Positions 16,922 to 27,410 of a DNA stretch of 64,000 bases are shown here, piece after piece. The notes beneath the pieces were generated by a model that made no database searches, was not told where the DNA came from, and saw only the letters and a list, made by a program, of their open reading frames with translations. Origin of the DNA: Streptomyces californicus (GTDB lineage: Bacteria; Actinomycetota; Actinomycetes; Streptomycetales; Streptomycetaceae). The stretch covers positions 62,001-126,000 of the forward strand of contig NZ_JNZZ01000018.1 of the NCBI RefSeq assembly GCF_000717645.1, written 5' to 3'. Within the stretch, counting starts at the first letter, position 1; every line of letters begins with the position of its first letter. Both the position numbers and the translations under genes were made by a program.

Positions 16922-17653
16922 ATGGCGGTGTTCGTCGCGCTCGGCGCGTTCCTGATGACCCTGGCCGGCGGCTGGGTCGCCCAACGCATCACCGACCGCC
17001 GCCATCTGGTGCTCGGCTTGGCGGGCGGACTGATGCTCGGCGTGGTCGGCCTCGACCTGCTGCCGGAGGCGATCGAGGCCGCGGGCGAGCCGGTGTTCGG
17101 GGTGCCGGCCGCCCTCCTGCTGTTCGTGGGCGGCTTCCTGGTGGCCCATCTGGTCGAGCGGCTGCTCGCCGTGCGCCAGGTGGCGCACGGGGCGGCGGGC
17201 CGCCAGAGCGAGCGCGTACCGCAGGTGGGGCTGACGGCGGCGGCCGCGATGGTCGGCCACAGCCTGATGGACGGCGTCGCGCTCGGCGCCGCCTTCCAGG
17301 TCAGCGGCTCCATGGGCGTGGCCGTGGCACTGGCGGTGATCAGTCATGACTTCGCCGACGGATTCAACACGTACACCCTCACCAGTCTGTACGGGAACGC
17401 CCGCCGCAAGGCGCTCCTGATGCTGTTCGCGGCCGCGGTGGCACCGGTCGTGGGCGCGGCGACGACGCTGCTGTTCACCCTTCCGGAGGAACTGCTCGGC
17501 GGTTATCTCGGCTTCTTCGGTGGAGCCCTGCTCTACCTGGCCGCTGCCGAGATCCTTCCCGAGGCGCACCACACCCATCCCGCCCGTTCCACCCTTCTCT
17601 GCACCATCGGGGGCGTGGGCTTCATCTGGCTGGTCGTCGGCATCGCCGAGTGA
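16922..17653 (+). CDS. ZIP family metal transporter
   Basis: 243 residues, integral membrane, with about seven or eight hydrophobic helices. Transport-site motifs of the ZIP family are present in two helices: AMVGHSLMDGVALGAAF (HSxxDG) and VISHDFADGFNTYT. A short His patch PEAHHTHPARS lies before the last helix. Probable uptake of Zn(II) or another divalent ion. Next to cobalamin genes it might bring in cobalt, but that is only suggested by position. ATG 16922 has AAGGGC just upstream. Confidence 0.85.
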   Translation: MAVFVALGAFLMTLAGGWVAQRITDRRHLVLGLAGGLMLGVVGLDLLPEAIEAAGEPVFGVPAALLLFVGGFLVAHLVERLLAVRQVAHGAAGRQSERVPQVGLTAAAAMVGHSLMDGVALGAAFQVSGSMGVAVALAVISHDFADGFNTYTLTSLYGNARRKALLMLFAAAVAPVVGAATTLLFTLPEELLGGYLGFFGGALLYLAAAEILPEAHHTHPARSTLLCTIGGVGFIWLVVGIAE

Positions 17654-17725
17654 GCCGCGCGTACGCCCCCGTCCGCTTCGTACGCCCGGTCACGCCCCCT
17701 GGGGGAAGGGCCCTGGCGAGGTCTT

Positions 17726-19096
17726 CTACCGGGCCCGGCAGTGCGCCACGAACCGCCGGGCCACCTCGGGCGACGCTGCCCAGTGGGTGTGCAGATAGCT
17801 CGCGTGCACGCCCCGTTCGACGTATCCCTCGACCCGCCGCTCGGGCTGGTGCATGCCCCAGGCGGGGGTGGCCCCGGCCCCCGGCTCCAGCACCGTGCGG
17901 TGGAACTCGTGCCCGCGCATCCGGGTCCCCGCCACCGCCAGCACGCTGTCGGAGACGGCCACCGCCTGCCGGTAGCCGAGGGTGAGCCGCCCGGACATCC
18001 GGGCCTCGGCGTCCAGCACCCCGCACATCGGCTTCCCGTCCAGCTCACGGGCCAGGTACAGCAGCCCCGCGCATTCGGCCGCCACCGGGGCGCCGGCGCG
18101 GGCCAGCTCCGTCACCGCCCGCCGCAGCGGCTCGTTGGCCGACAGCTCGGGGGCGTACACCTCCGGGAACCCGCCGCCGACGACGATCCCCGCCGTCCCC
18201 GCCGGCAGCTTCTCGTCCCGCAGCGGATCGAAGGTCACGACCTCAGCACCCGCCGCGGCCAGCAGTTCGGCGTGTTCCGCGTACGCGAAGGTGAACGCCG
18301 CTCCGCCCGCCACGGCCACGACCGGGCGGGGACCGTCCGCCACCGGGCCGGACGCCTCCCACGCCGGGGCGTACGCGGGCTCCCACGGCGCGTCCGGCAG
18401 CGCGGGAGCCGTCCGCGCCAGCGCCATCAGCGCGTCCAGGTCGCACCCGGCGCGCACCCGCTCGCCCATGGCGCGTACGGCGTCCACCGCCTCCGCCCCG
18501 CGCTCGGCCACCGGCACCAGGCCCAGGTGGCGCGAGGGCGTCGCGACCTGCGGGGCCCGCCGGATCACGCCGAGCACCGGCAGCCCCGACTCCTCCAGCG
18601 CGTCCCGCAGCAGCGCCTCGTGCCGGTCGGACGCCACCTTGTTCAGGATCACCCCGCCGATCCGCACCTGCGGGTCCCAGGAGGCGAAGCCGTGCACCAG
18701 GGCCGCCACCGACCGCGACTGCGAGGAGGCGTCCACCACCAGCACCACGGGCGCCTTGAGCAGCTTCGCCACCTGCGCGGTCGACGCCAGCTCACCCTGG
18801 CCCGAGGCGCCGTCGTACAGCCCCATCACGCCCTCGACCACGGCGAGGTCGCACCCCGCCGACCCGTGCGCGAACAGCGGGGCGATCAGCTCCGGACCGC
18901 ACATGTACGCGTCGAGATTCCGGCCGGGACGGCCCGTCGCCAGCGCGTGGTACCCCGGATCGATGTAGTCCGGGCCCACCTTGTGCGGCGAGACGGCGAG
19001 CCCGCGCGCGGCGAAGGCGGCCATCAGACCGGTGGCGACGGTGGTCTTGCCGCTGTTGGAAGCCGGAGCGGCGATGACCAGGCGGGGCGCACTCAC
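17726..19096 (-). CDS. cobB: Cobyrinate a,c-diamide synthase (CobB/CbiA)
   Basis: 456 residues. ATP-dependent amidation of the a and c carboxylates of cobyrinate. The N-terminal P-loop is APASNSGKTTVATG (residues 11-24) and the C-terminal half is a class I glutamine amidotransferase with the nucleophile in AAECAGLLYLARELDG. The start is GTG 19096, overlapping the cobO stop as GTGA. Last gene of the operon and convergent with the ZIP gene. The frame stays open through cobO upstream, but that is a GC-content artefact. Confidence 0.95.
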   Translation of the reverse strand: MSAPRLVIAAPASNSGKTTVATGLMAAFAARGLAVSPHKVGPDYIDPGYHALATGRPGRNLDAYMCGPELIAPLFAHGSAGCDLAVVEGVMGLYDGASGQGELASTAQVAKLLKAPVVLVVDASSQSRSVAALVHGFASWDPQVRIGGVILNKVASDRHEALLRDALEESGLPVLGVIRRAPQVATPSRHLGLVPVAERGAEAVDAVRAMGERVRAGCDLDALMALARTAPALPDAPWEPAYAPAWEASGPVADGPRPVVAVAGGAAFTFAYAEHAELLAAAGAEVVTFDPLRDEKLPAGTAGIVVGGGFPEVYAPELSANEPLRRAVTELARAGAPVAAECAGLLYLARELDGKPMCGVLDAEARMSGRLTLGYRQAVAVSDSVLAVAGTRMRGHEFHRTVLEPGAGATPAWGMHQPERRVEGYVERGVHASYLHTHWAASPEVARRFVAHCRAR

Positions 19097-19692
19097 CACT
19101 CGATGCCCCTCTGGCCCTTCTGGCCCGCGTCCATCGGGTGCTTGACCTTCGACATGTCGGTCACCAGGTCGGCGGCCTCGATCAGGGCGTCCGGCGCGTT
19201 GCGGCCGGTGATCACCACGTGCTGGGCGCCGGGCCGGTTCCGCATCACCTCGACGACCTCGTCGGTGTCGATCCAGCCCCAGTGCAGCGGATAGGCGAAC
19301 TCGTCCAGCACGTACAGCTTGTACGTCTCGGCCGCCAGGTCGCGCTTGACCTGCTCCCAGCCCTCGCGGGCCTTCTCCTCGTTGTCGAGCTGGCCGTCGC
19401 GCTGGACCCAGGACCAGCCCTCGCCCATCTTGTGCCAGTCGACCGTGCCGCCCTCGCCGCTCGCGCCGAGCACCTTGAGCGCGTTCTCCTCGCCGACCTT
19501 CCACTTCGCCGACTTCACGAACTGGAACACCCCGATCGGCCACCCCTGGTTCCACGCGCGCAGTGCGAGACCGAAGGCGGCGGTCGACTTGCCCTTGCCC
19601 ACGCCCGTGTGGACGAACAGGAGGGGGCGGTTGCGGCGCTGACGGGTCGTGAGCCCGTCGTCCGGCACGGTGGTCGGCTGTCCCTGCGGCAT
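19093..19692 (-). CDS. cobO: Cob(I)yrinic acid a,c-diamide adenosyltransferase CobO
   Basis: 199 residues, the usual BtuR/CobO length. Transfers the adenosyl group of ATP to cobalt. The P-loop is VHTGVGKGKSTAAFGLALR near residues 30-48, and later VLDEFAYPLHWGW and VVITGRNAPDALIEAADLVT are typical of the family. ATG 19692 overlaps the upstream TGA (TGATG) and has GGGAGGG about eight bases before it. Downstream it overlaps cobB by four bases. Confidence 0.96.
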   Translation of the reverse strand: MPQGQPTTVPDDGLTTRQRRNRPLLFVHTGVGKGKSTAAFGLALRAWNQGWPIGVFQFVKSAKWKVGEENALKVLGASGEGGTVDWHKMGEGWSWVQRDGQLDNEEKAREGWEQVKRDLAAETYKLYVLDEFAYPLHWGWIDTDEVVEVMRNRPGAQHVVITGRNAPDALIEAADLVTDMSKVKHPMDAGQKGQRGIEW

Positions 19693-21734
19693 CAAGCGGC
19701 CCTCCCGGCTGCGGTGACGTCCTTGACGAGCCCGGCGATCGCGTCGGCCCGCAGCTCGTCCAGCGTGACGGCGGTGCCTCCCAGTTCCCGGGCGAGCTCT
19801 CCGGCGAGACCGAGGCGCACGTACCCCGTCTCGCAGTCCACGACGACCGAGGCCGTCCCCTCCGAGCGGTGCAGCCGGCCGGCCCGCCCCGCGAGCGCCA
19901 CCGGCTCCGGGCCGCCGGTCGCCCGGCCGTCCGTGACCACGACGAGCAGGGGCCGCCGCGACGGATCGCGCAGCCGCTCCACCCGCAGCACGTCATGGGC
20001 CTTCAGCAACCCGGCGGCCAGCGGGGTGCGGCCCCCGGTCGGCAGCGACTCCAGGCGGGCGGCCGCCGCGTCCACGGACGAGGTCGGCGGCAGCGCCACC
20101 TCGGCCTCCCTGCCCCGGAAGGTCACCAGGCCGACCTTGTCCCGCCGCTGGTAGGCGTCGAGCAGCAGCGACAGCACGGCCCCCTTGACCGCGCTCATCC
20201 GCTGCCGGGCCGCCATCGACCCGGAGGCGTCCACGACGAACAGCACGAGATTGCCCTCGCGCCCCTCCCGGGTCGCCTGCCGCAGATCGTCCCGGCGCAC
20301 CACGAGCCCGCGCCCGACGCGCCCGCGCACACGCTGGTGCGGGGCGGCGGCCCGCACGGTCGCGGCCAGGTGCAGCTTGGTCAGCGCCCCCTCGGGCCGC
20401 CGCGAGCCGGTCGTGCGCCCGTGCTCGGTACGGGCCCGGGAACGCCGCCCCGCAGCGCCCTCGCCGAGCCCCGGCACGCTGAGCGTCTTCGTCCGGAACG
20501 GTTCGGCGGCGGCCACGGGCCGCTGCTCGCCCCCGGCGGGCCTGCCGGGCGCGTCGGGAGCACCCTCCGGGGCCTGCGACGGCGTGTCGTCCGCACCGCC
20601 GTCGGCCCTCGGCGGCGTCCGGTCCTCGCCGTCCGCCTGCGGCGGCACTCCGCCGCCCCCACCGCCACCGTCGCCCCCGCCGTCGGGGCCGGGATCAGGG
20701 TCATCGTCGTCCTGCCCCCGGTCCCCGCCGGCCTCGTCCAGGGTCTGGTCGAGCTTGTCCTCGTCCAGACCGGGCGCGTCGAACGGGTTGCGCCGCCGCC
20801 GGTGGGGGAGGGCCAGCAGCGCGGCCTGCCGCACGTCGTCGGCGGTGACCTCCTCGCGCCCCGCCCAGGCGGCCAGCGCGGTGGCGGTCCGGGCCATCAC
20901 GATGTCGGCCCGCATCCCGTCGACCTCGAACGCGGCACAGGTCGCGGCGATCTGCCGCAACACGCCGTCGCCCAGGACGACGCGGGGCAGCAGGGCGCGC
21001 GCGGCGGCGATCCGCTCGCGCAGCGCGCCCTCCTCCTCGGCCCAGCGCGCGGCGAAGCCCTCGGGGTCGTCGTCGTACGCGAGCCGCCGCCGCACGACCT
21101 CCACCCGCTCGTCGGTGTCCCGGGAGGCGGAGACCTCCACGGTCAGCCCGAACCGGTCCAGCAACTGCGGCCGCAGCTCGCCCTCTTCCGGGTTCATGGT
21201 CCCGACCAGCAGGAACCGCGCCGCGTGCCGTACGGAGACGCCTTCGCGCTCGACGTACGAAGCGCCCATGGCCGCCGCGTCCAGCAGCAGGTCCACCAGG
21301 TGGTCGTGGAGGAGGTTGACCTCGTCCACGTAGAGGATCCCGCGGTGCGCGTCGGCCAGCAGACCCGGCTCGAACGCCTTCACGCCCTCGGAGAGCGCGC
21401 GCTCGATGTCGAGCGCCCCCACGAGCCGGTCCTCCGACGCGCCGACCGGCAGCTCCACGGTCCGCGCCGGGCGCGGCACACCGGCGGCGTCCGCGTGCGG
21501 CCCGTCGGGACACGCCGGATCGGGGGAGGCCGGGTCGCAGGAGAACCGGCACCCGGGGACGACGGAGACCTCGGGCATCAGCGCGGCGAGCGCCCGCACG
21601 GCGGTGGACTTGGCAGTCCCCTTCTCCCCGCGCACGAGGACGCCGCCGACCGCCGGACTGACGGCGTTCAGCAACAGGCCGAGCCGCAGATCGTCCTGCC
21701 CGACGATCGCGGTGAAGGGATACGGCGTACTCAC
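19692..21734 (-). CDS. ChlI/ChlD-type magnesium/cobalt chelatase subunit (AAA+ plus vWA)
   Basis: 680 residues. The N-terminal AAA+ domain has Walker [10 protein letters not shown] (residues 36-44) and Walker [11 protein letters not shown]; the C-terminal von Willebrand A domain has the MIDAS motif DASGSM near residue 500. Between them, about residues 335-440, is a low-complexity linker rich in D, G and P. In actinomycetes this fused ChlID protein is thought to drive cobalt insertion with CobN. No cobN lies in this window. GTG 21734 has GAGGAGG upstream and overlaps the cobQ stop. Confidence 0.92.
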   Translation of the reverse strand: MSTPYPFTAIVGQDDLRLGLLLNAVSPAVGGVLVRGEKGTAKSTAVRALAALMPEVSVVPGCRFSCDPASPDPACPDGPHADAAGVPRPARTVELPVGASEDRLVGALDIERALSEGVKAFEPGLLADAHRGILYVDEVNLLHDHLVDLLLDAAAMGASYVEREGVSVRHAARFLLVGTMNPEEGELRPQLLDRFGLTVEVSASRDTDERVEVVRRRLAYDDDPEGFAARWAEEEGALRERIAAARALLPRVVLGDGVLRQIAATCAAFEVDGMRADIVMARTATALAAWAGREEVTADDVRQAALLALPHRRRRNPFDAPGLDEDKLDQTLDEAGGDRGQDDDDPDPGPDGGGDGGGGGGGVPPQADGEDRTPPRADGGADDTPSQAPEGAPDAPGRPAGGEQRPVAAAEPFRTKTLSVPGLGEGAAGRRSRARTEHGRTTGSRRPEGALTKLHLAATVRAAAPHQRVRGRVGRGLVVRRDDLRQATREGREGNLVLFVVDASGSMAARQRMSAVKGAVLSLLLDAYQRRDKVGLVTFRGREAEVALPPTSSVDAAAARLESLPTGGRTPLAAGLLKAHDVLRVERLRDPSRRPLLVVVTDGRATGGPEPVALAGRAGRLHRSEGTASVVVDCETGYVRLGLAGELARELGGTAVTLDELRADAIAGLVKDVTAAGRAA

Positions 21735-23353
21735 GAGGCCTCCTCGTTGACATGCTCTTCAGCTTCGACGTGACCGGTCACTACAAGCCCCTCCGGCGAT
21801 CGAGGCGCGGGGTCCGGGGCAGCGCCCCGGCTCTCCGGAGAGCCCGCGGCAGGCGCCCCCGGCGGCACGAACGGCAACCCGCGCGGCGCACCGCCCTCGA
21901 TCAGCCGCCACAACGCGTCCGTGTCCGCGTGCTCCTCGATCAGGTCCCCGAGCCGGTCCAGCTGCTCCTCCCGCAACACCCCGAAGCTCGTGTCCGGCGC
22001 GGGCACGAACCGCCGCCCGGCCGCCCGCGCCACCTCTTCCAGGAACCGCCGCCGGAACGCGTCGCTCTCCAGCGACCCGTGCCAGTGCGTCCCCCAGACC
22101 GCCCCGACCCGGCAGCCGTCCAGGAACGGTTCCCCGCCCCGCACGTCGGCCACCCCGTGGTGGATCTCGTACCCCTCGACCGGTTCGCCCAGCGCCGAAC
22201 CCACCGGCCGCGCCAGCGTCTTGGCCCGGTCGAAGCGGATGCGGACCGGCAGCAGGCCGAGCCCGTCCACGACGCCCGCCTGCGACTCCACCTCGTCCTC
22301 GATCCGCTCCCCGAGCACCTGGAACCCGCCGCAGATCCCCAGCACCGGCCGGCCCTCCGCCGCCCGCCGCGCCAGCGCGTCCGCGAGGCCGCGCTCACGC
22401 AGCCAGGCCAGCGCCTTCACCGTGCCGCGCGTCCCCGGCACGACCACCAGGTCCGCGTCGGCCAGCTCCTCCGCCCGGTCCACGAACCGCACGACGACGC
22501 CCGGTTCGGCGGCCAGCGCGTCCACATCCGTGAAGTTCGACATCAGCGGCACCGCGCAGACCGCGACCCGCAGCACGTCCTCGCCGTGCGGGGGAGCGAC
22601 GACCGACTCCCGCACCGCACCCCGCAGGGACACCCGCAGGCCGTCCTCCTCGTCGATGCCGAGCCCGTGCGCGTACGGCAGCACCCCGTAGGTCCTCCGC
22701 CCGGTCAGCCCGTACAGCATGTCCAGTCCCGGCTCCAGCAGCGAGACGTCGCCCCGGAACTTGTTCACCAGATAGCCCGCGACCAGCGCCTGGTCCTCGG
22801 GGCTCAGCAGCGCCGTGGTCCCGAAGAACGAGGCGAAGACCCCGCCCCGGTCGATGTCGCCGACCACCAGCACCGGGAAGCCCGCGGCGCGGGCGATCCC
22901 CATGTTCACGATGTCGGTGCGCCGCAGATTGATCTCCGCCGGAGAACCGGCCCCCTCGCAGATCACCGCGTCGTACGCCGACCGGAGCTGCTCCAGGCAG
23001 TCGGTGACCGTGCCGAGCAGCGCCTCCTGGCGGCCCCCGTGGTACCCCCGGGCGCTCATCTCGCCGACCGGCCTCCCCAGCAGGACCACCTGGCTGGAGC
23101 GGTCCCCGCCCGGCTTGAGCAGCACCGGGTTCATCAGGGCCGTCGGCTCCACCCGGGCCGCCTGCGCCTGCATCGCCTGGGCCCGGCCGATCTCCGCGCC
23201 CTCCCGGGTCACGAAGGAGTTCAGCGACATGTTCTGCGCCTTGAACGGCGCGACCTTCACCCCCCGGCGCACCAGCCAGCGGCAGATCCCCGCCGTGACG
23301 ACGCTCTTGCCCGCGTCCGATGTGGTCCCCGCGACCAGCAGCCCACCGCTCAT
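21731..23353 (-). CDS. cobQ: Cobyric acid synthase CobQ
   Basis: 540 residues, slightly longer than usual because of a disordered tail of about 50 residues rich in P, A and E. Amidates the b, d, e and g carboxylates of adenosylcobyrinate diamide. The N-terminal [18 protein letters not shown] is the dethiobiotin-synthase-like nucleotide site; the amidotransferase nucleophile is in [16 protein letters not shown] and the histidine in [13 protein letters not shown] 23353 overlaps the cobD stop (ATGA). The start of the next gene overlaps its stop. Confidence 0.96.
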   Translation of the reverse strand: MSGGLLVAGTTSDAGKSVVTAGICRWLVRRGVKVAPFKAQNMSLNSFVTREGAEIGRAQAMQAQAARVEPTALMNPVLLKPGGDRSSQVVLLGRPVGEMSARGYHGGRQEALLGTVTDCLEQLRSAYDAVICEGAGSPAEINLRRTDIVNMGIARAAGFPVLVVGDIDRGGVFASFFGTTALLSPEDQALVAGYLVNKFRGDVSLLEPGLDMLYGLTGRRTYGVLPYAHGLGIDEEDGLRVSLRGAVRESVVAPPHGEDVLRVAVCAVPLMSNFTDVDALAAEPGVVVRFVDRAEELADADLVVVPGTRGTVKALAWLRERGLADALARRAAEGRPVLGICGGFQVLGERIEDEVESQAGVVDGLGLLPVRIRFDRAKTLARPVGSALGEPVEGYEIHHGVADVRGGEPFLDGCRVGAVWGTHWHGSLESDAFRRRFLEEVARAAGRRFVPAPDTSFGVLREEQLDRLGDLIEEHADTDALWRLIEGGAPRGLPFVPPGAPAAGSPESRGAAPDPAPRSPEGLVVTGHVEAEEHVNEEAS

Positions 23354-24315
23354 GCCCGTCCCCGCTTCCGTCCCGCGAGGAGGTGCCCCGCGGCCAGTCG
23401 GCCCGCCACGCAGACCCCGAGGGCCAGCGCGCCCACCCGGTGCGAGAGGCGCACCGCGCGTTCGATGTCCGCGCCGCGCACGTCCCGCCCGGCCGCCCCG
23501 TTCAGCACCGGGCGGTGCTCGACGCGCCCCGCGTACGCCAGCGTCCCGCCCAGCCGTACGCCGAGCGCCCCGGCGAACGCGGCCTCCACCGGTCCCGCGT
23601 TCGGACTGGGGTGGCGGTGCGCGTCGGCCTTCCAGGCGCGTACGGCCTCCCGGGGCCGCTCGCCGGCCGCCGCGGCCAGTGCCGCCGTCAGCCGGGCGCC
23701 CGGCCACCCCGCCACGTCGTCCAGGCGGGCCGAGGCCCAGCCGTAGCGGCGGTGCCGGGGCGACTTGTGGCCGACCATCGCGTCGAGGGTGTTCACGGCC
23801 CGGAACCCGACGAGCCCCGGCACTCCGCCGATCGCGCCCCAGACCAGCGCGCCGACGACGGCGTCCGAGGTGTTCTCCGCGACGGACTCGACGACCGCGC
23901 GGGCGATGCCCGGACCGTCCAGGGCGTGCGGGTCGCGCCCGCACAGGTGCGGCAGCCGCTCCCGGGCCGCCTCCAGGTCCCCGGCGCCCAGCGCACCGCC
24001 GACGGCCCGGGCCTCCCGGCCCAGCGACGTACCGCCGACGACGGACCAGGCGGTGGCGGCGGTCAGCGCGACGGCGAGCGCGGGACGGTGGCGGACGGCG
24101 CGCGCGGCCAGCGCGGCGGCTCCCACGGCGCCTCCGGCGCAGACGAGGGTGTGCAGCGCGCCCCGACCCCGGTCGTCACGCCACAGCACGGACTCCACCC
24201 GTGCGGCGGCGCGGCCGAAACCGGCGACGGGGTGGCCCCGCCGGGGGTCGCCGAGCAGCGCGTCGGCGATCAGCCCGGCCGTGGCGCCGTACGCGAAGAC
24301 GCGATCGGCCCGCAC
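23350..24315 (-). CDS. cobD: Adenosylcobinamide-phosphate synthase CobD/CbiB
   Basis: 321 residues, membrane protein that attaches the aminopropanol arm to adenosylcobyric acid. Family signatures seen are [49 protein letters not shown] and the C-terminal [18 protein letters not shown]. The start is GTG 24315, which has no clear ribosome site. It lies three bases after the stop of a 22-codon upstream ORF, so coupled initiation is likely. First full gene of the cob operon, behind a cobalamin riboswitch. Confidence 0.95.
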   Translation of the reverse strand: MRADRVFAYGATAGLIADALLGDPRRGHPVAGFGRAAARVESVLWRDDRGRGALHTLVCAGGAVGAAALAARAVRHRPALAVALTAATAWSVVGGTSLGREARAVGGALGAGDLEAARERLPHLCGRDPHALDGPGIARAVVESVAENTSDAVVGALVWGAIGGVPGLVGFRAVNTLDAMVGHKSPRHRRYGWASARLDDVAGWPGARLTAALAAAAGERPREAVRAWKADAHRHPSPNAGPVEAAFAGALGVRLGGTLAYAGRVEHRPVLNGAAGRDVRGADIERAVRLSHRVGALALGVCVAGRLAAGHLLAGRKRGRA

Positions 24316-24318
24316 GGG

Positions 24319-24387
24319 TCAGCCCGCCGCGGAGAGAGGCGTTCCGGCACGGAGGGGCACAGGGAGCGGCACACGGCGGCCGGGCAT
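24319..24387 (-). CDS. 22-residue upstream ORF between riboswitch and cobD
   Basis: ATG 24387 with GAGGA about nine bases upstream starts the peptide MPGRRVPLPVPLRAGTPLSA plus AG, ending at TGA 24319-24321. The stop is followed by CCC and then the cobD GTG. The peptide is unlike known families. It probably carries the regulated initiation site for the operon: the riboswitch would control this start, and cobD would be translated by re-initiation. Whether the peptide itself matters is unknown. Confidence 0.5.
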   Translation of the reverse strand: MPGRRVPLPVPLRAGTPLSAAG

Positions 24388-24417
24388 GGCGTAGGTCCTC
24401 ACTCAGGGTCCGCGCCC

Positions 24418-24600
24418 TGGTTCGACGTGACGGCGGCGAGAGTCTCCTGGCTCCCGGATCCGCAGTTCCCCCGGCCTTCCAGCCCGCGTGCCGCGAGCCG
24501 TGACGTCCGGTGTGGGGGAGTGCTCCCCGGTGACAGTGGCGGGACCGCGCCGGATTCACACCGGCTTCCTCTGCTGTCGCCGTAAATGGCTCCGGCAGTC
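24418..24600 (-). ncRNA. Cobalamin (AdoCbl) riboswitch
   Basis: Read on the minus strand, the region shows the conserved core GAAGCCGGTGTGAATCCGGC, followed by GCGGTCCCGCCACTGT, and then the B12 box AGCCAGGAGACTCTCGCC (24436-24453). These are the hallmarks of the Rfam cobalamin aptamer. It precedes the uORF and cobD, so adenosylcobalamin should shut down the cobD-cobQ-chelatase-cobO-cobB operon. With the short distance to the uORF ribosome site, control of translation is more likely than termination. Outer boundaries are approximate. Confidence 0.93.
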
Positions 24601-24666
24601 CACCACGCCCCGCGAACGGCCGTCAACTTGCTGTTGACCTGCGGGGCTCCACTGTGGGCAGACGCA

Positions 24667-24704
24667 CATCGGGCCGGACACAGGGTGCTGTGTCCGGCCC
24701 GATG
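24667..24704 (-). terminator. Terminator of the PiT operon
   Basis: CATCGGGCCGGACACAG (24667-24683) and CTGTGTCCGGCCCGATG (24688-24704) make a perfect 17-bp stem with a GGTG loop. It lies 77 bp past the stop of the small membrane gene and just upstream of the cobalamin riboswitch, separating the two minus-strand operons. Confidence 0.8.
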
Positions 24705-24780
24705 GGGTCCCGCCCGGCGCGTCGGAGCGGAGCCTCGCGGGGCTCCCGGCGGCGTACCGGAGAGGCGTACGGGATACGGG

Positions 24781-25011
24781 TCAGGCGACGATCAGGTAGA
24801 TCCCGTACGCGACGGCCGCCGTGCAAGCCGCGAAGCAGGCGTAGGCGCTGGTGCGGGCCAGGACCGCCGACCCGCCGCCGGCCGCGCCGCCGGACGTGGC
24901 CGACAGCTTGGACAGGGCGACGATGCCCAGGGTGAAGAGGCCCACCAGAGCGACGGTGACGACGAGACTGACACCGAAGACGGAGGCGAGAGCTGCCCAG
25001 TCGATTTTCAT
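24781..25011 (-). CDS. Small two-helix membrane protein next to PiT transporter
   Basis: 76 residues with two clear membrane segments: FGVSLVVTVALVGLFTLGIV near 12-31 and ACFAACTAAVAYGIYLIV near 58-75, joined by a Gly/Ala/Ser loop. ATG 25011 has AAGGA nine bases upstream and begins 12 bp after the pit stop, so it is in the phosphate-transport operon. No family function is known to me. It may be a small accessory subunit of the transporter. Confidence 0.75.
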   Translation of the reverse strand: MKIDWAALASVFGVSLVVTVALVGLFTLGIVALSKLSATSGGAAGGGSAVLARTSAYACFAACTAAVAYGIYLIVA

Positions 25012-25023
25012 GCGGATCTGTCC

Positions 25024-26289
<1,266 letters not shown>

Positions 26290-26336
26290 TTACCCAGGCA
26301 ATCGTTCGACGTCAGTGGCTCGTGGAACGTAGGCAA

Positions 26337-26358
26337 CCTGGATGAACGGAAGATGAAC
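26337..26358 (-). promoter_or_regulatory. PHO box (PhoP binding site) upstream of pit
   Basis: On the minus strand two adjoining 11-bp direct repeats, GTTCATCTTCC (26348-26358) and GTTCATCCAGG (26337-26347), match the Streptomyces PHO-box unit with its GTTCA core. A weaker third unit, TTGCCTACG, follows. The site ends 47 bp before the pit ATG, where PhoP would act on the promoter. The same 277-bp gap also holds the promoter of the divergent class II aldolase gene. Confidence 0.75.
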
Positions 26359-26566
26359 TGGGCAGGGCGTTGCGGTGACCCCAAGCGGAGTGAGCCGCTT
26401 CCGGTTGTGCGCGGGAGGGGTTCCGGGAGGCCCGTGGGGTGCGGCGTGGACTGCTCTTTGCCGCGTGTTGGCGAACATTTTGGACGGCCGTTCGGCACCC
26501 GATGGAGATCCCCGTCACGTCCCGCGTGACGTTCCGGTTGCGCGGGTTGCCTTCTAGGCTCGCTCC

Positions 26567-27232
26567 ATGACTCACCAGCACCCGGAATCCGTGGACGTGG
26601 ACCAGGCATGGCGCGACCTCGTCGGGACGGCGCGACGCAGCGCGGCGGATGGCCTGGTCGTCGGCACCTCGGGCAACGTGTCCGCCCGCGTCGGCGAACT
26701 GGTCCTGGTGACCCCCAGCGGGGTGCCGTACGACCGGCTCGGACCCGAGGACGCGGTCGGCGTCGACCTGGCGGGGCGCCAGGTCCTCGGGGTGCTGAAA
26801 CCGACCAGCGAACTCCCCCTCCACCTCGCGGTCTACCGCTCCACCGGCGCCGCCGCCGTGGTGCACACCCACGCCGTGCACGCCACCGCCGTCTCCACCC
26901 TCGTCACCGAGGTGCCGCTCGTCCACTACGCGGCCGCCCTCCTCGGCGGCCCCGTCCGCACCGCCGCCTACGCCCGGTACGGCACTCCGGAGTTGGCCGA
27001 GGCCATGCTCGAAGCCCTCCGGGACCGCACCGGCTGCCTGCTGGCCAACCACGGCACCGTCACCTACGGCGACACCCTCGACCAGGCGTACGAGCGGACC
27101 GCGCAGCTGGAGTGGCTCTGCCGGCTCTGGCTCACGGCCAGCTCGGTCCCCGGCCGCACCCCGGCGCTGCTCGACGAGGGGCAGCTGGCCGAGGTGACAC
27201 AGGCGCTCAAGGGGTACGGCCAGTCCGGCTGA
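26567..27232 (+). CDS. Class II aldolase/adducin family protein
   Basis: 221 residues, full length for the fuculose-phosphate aldolase/ribulose-5-phosphate epimerase fold. Zinc ligands are seen in AAAVVHTHAVHATAVST (two histidines) and a third histidine in CLLANHGTVTYGD. The N-terminal GTSGNVSARVGELVLVTPSG is the phosphate-binding region. Possible sugar-phosphate aldolase or methylthioribulose-1-phosphate dehydratase relative; the substrate is not known. A TAGGCT -10 (26555-26560) six bases before the ATG suggests a leaderless mRNA. Confidence 0.88.
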   Translation: MTHQHPESVDVDQAWRDLVGTARRSAADGLVVGTSGNVSARVGELVLVTPSGVPYDRLGPEDAVGVDLAGRQVLGVLKPTSELPLHLAVYRSTGAAAVVHTHAVHATAVSTLVTEVPLVHYAAALLGGPVRTAAYARYGTPELAEAMLEALRDRTGCLLANHGTVTYGDTLDQAYERTAQLEWLCRLWLTASSVPGRTPALLDEGQLAEVTQALKGYGQSG

Positions 27233-27271
27233 CCCGCGCCGGGGGCGGCTCCGGTGCGCGTCGGGCACTCG

Positions 27272-27334
27272 GGGGCGCGCGGCGGTTCCGGGGCGTACGG
27301 GACTGCGGGGCGCGCGGCGGTTCCGGGGCGTACG
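27272..27334. repeat. Exact 28-bp direct repeat in intergenic gap
   Basis: A 28-base sequence beginning GGGGCGCGCGGCGGTTCCGG occurs exactly at 27272-27299 and 27307-27334 (period 35). A diverged copy (GGGGGCGGCTCCGGTGCGCG) begins near 27241. The gap runs from 27233 to about 27410. No gene or promoter is evident in it. Confidence 0.8.
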
Positions 27335-27410
27335 CCTGGCCGGGACCCGCGCACGACCCGTACGGCCGTGTCCACTGGCCGTGCGCCGTCCGCCCGACGA
27401 CACTGGAGCG

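Noticed and set aside
19093..19996. Single long frame joining cobB with sequence upstream through cobO
   Set aside because: cobO has its own frame with P-loop and ribosome site; the joined frame is an artefact of absent stops at high GC.
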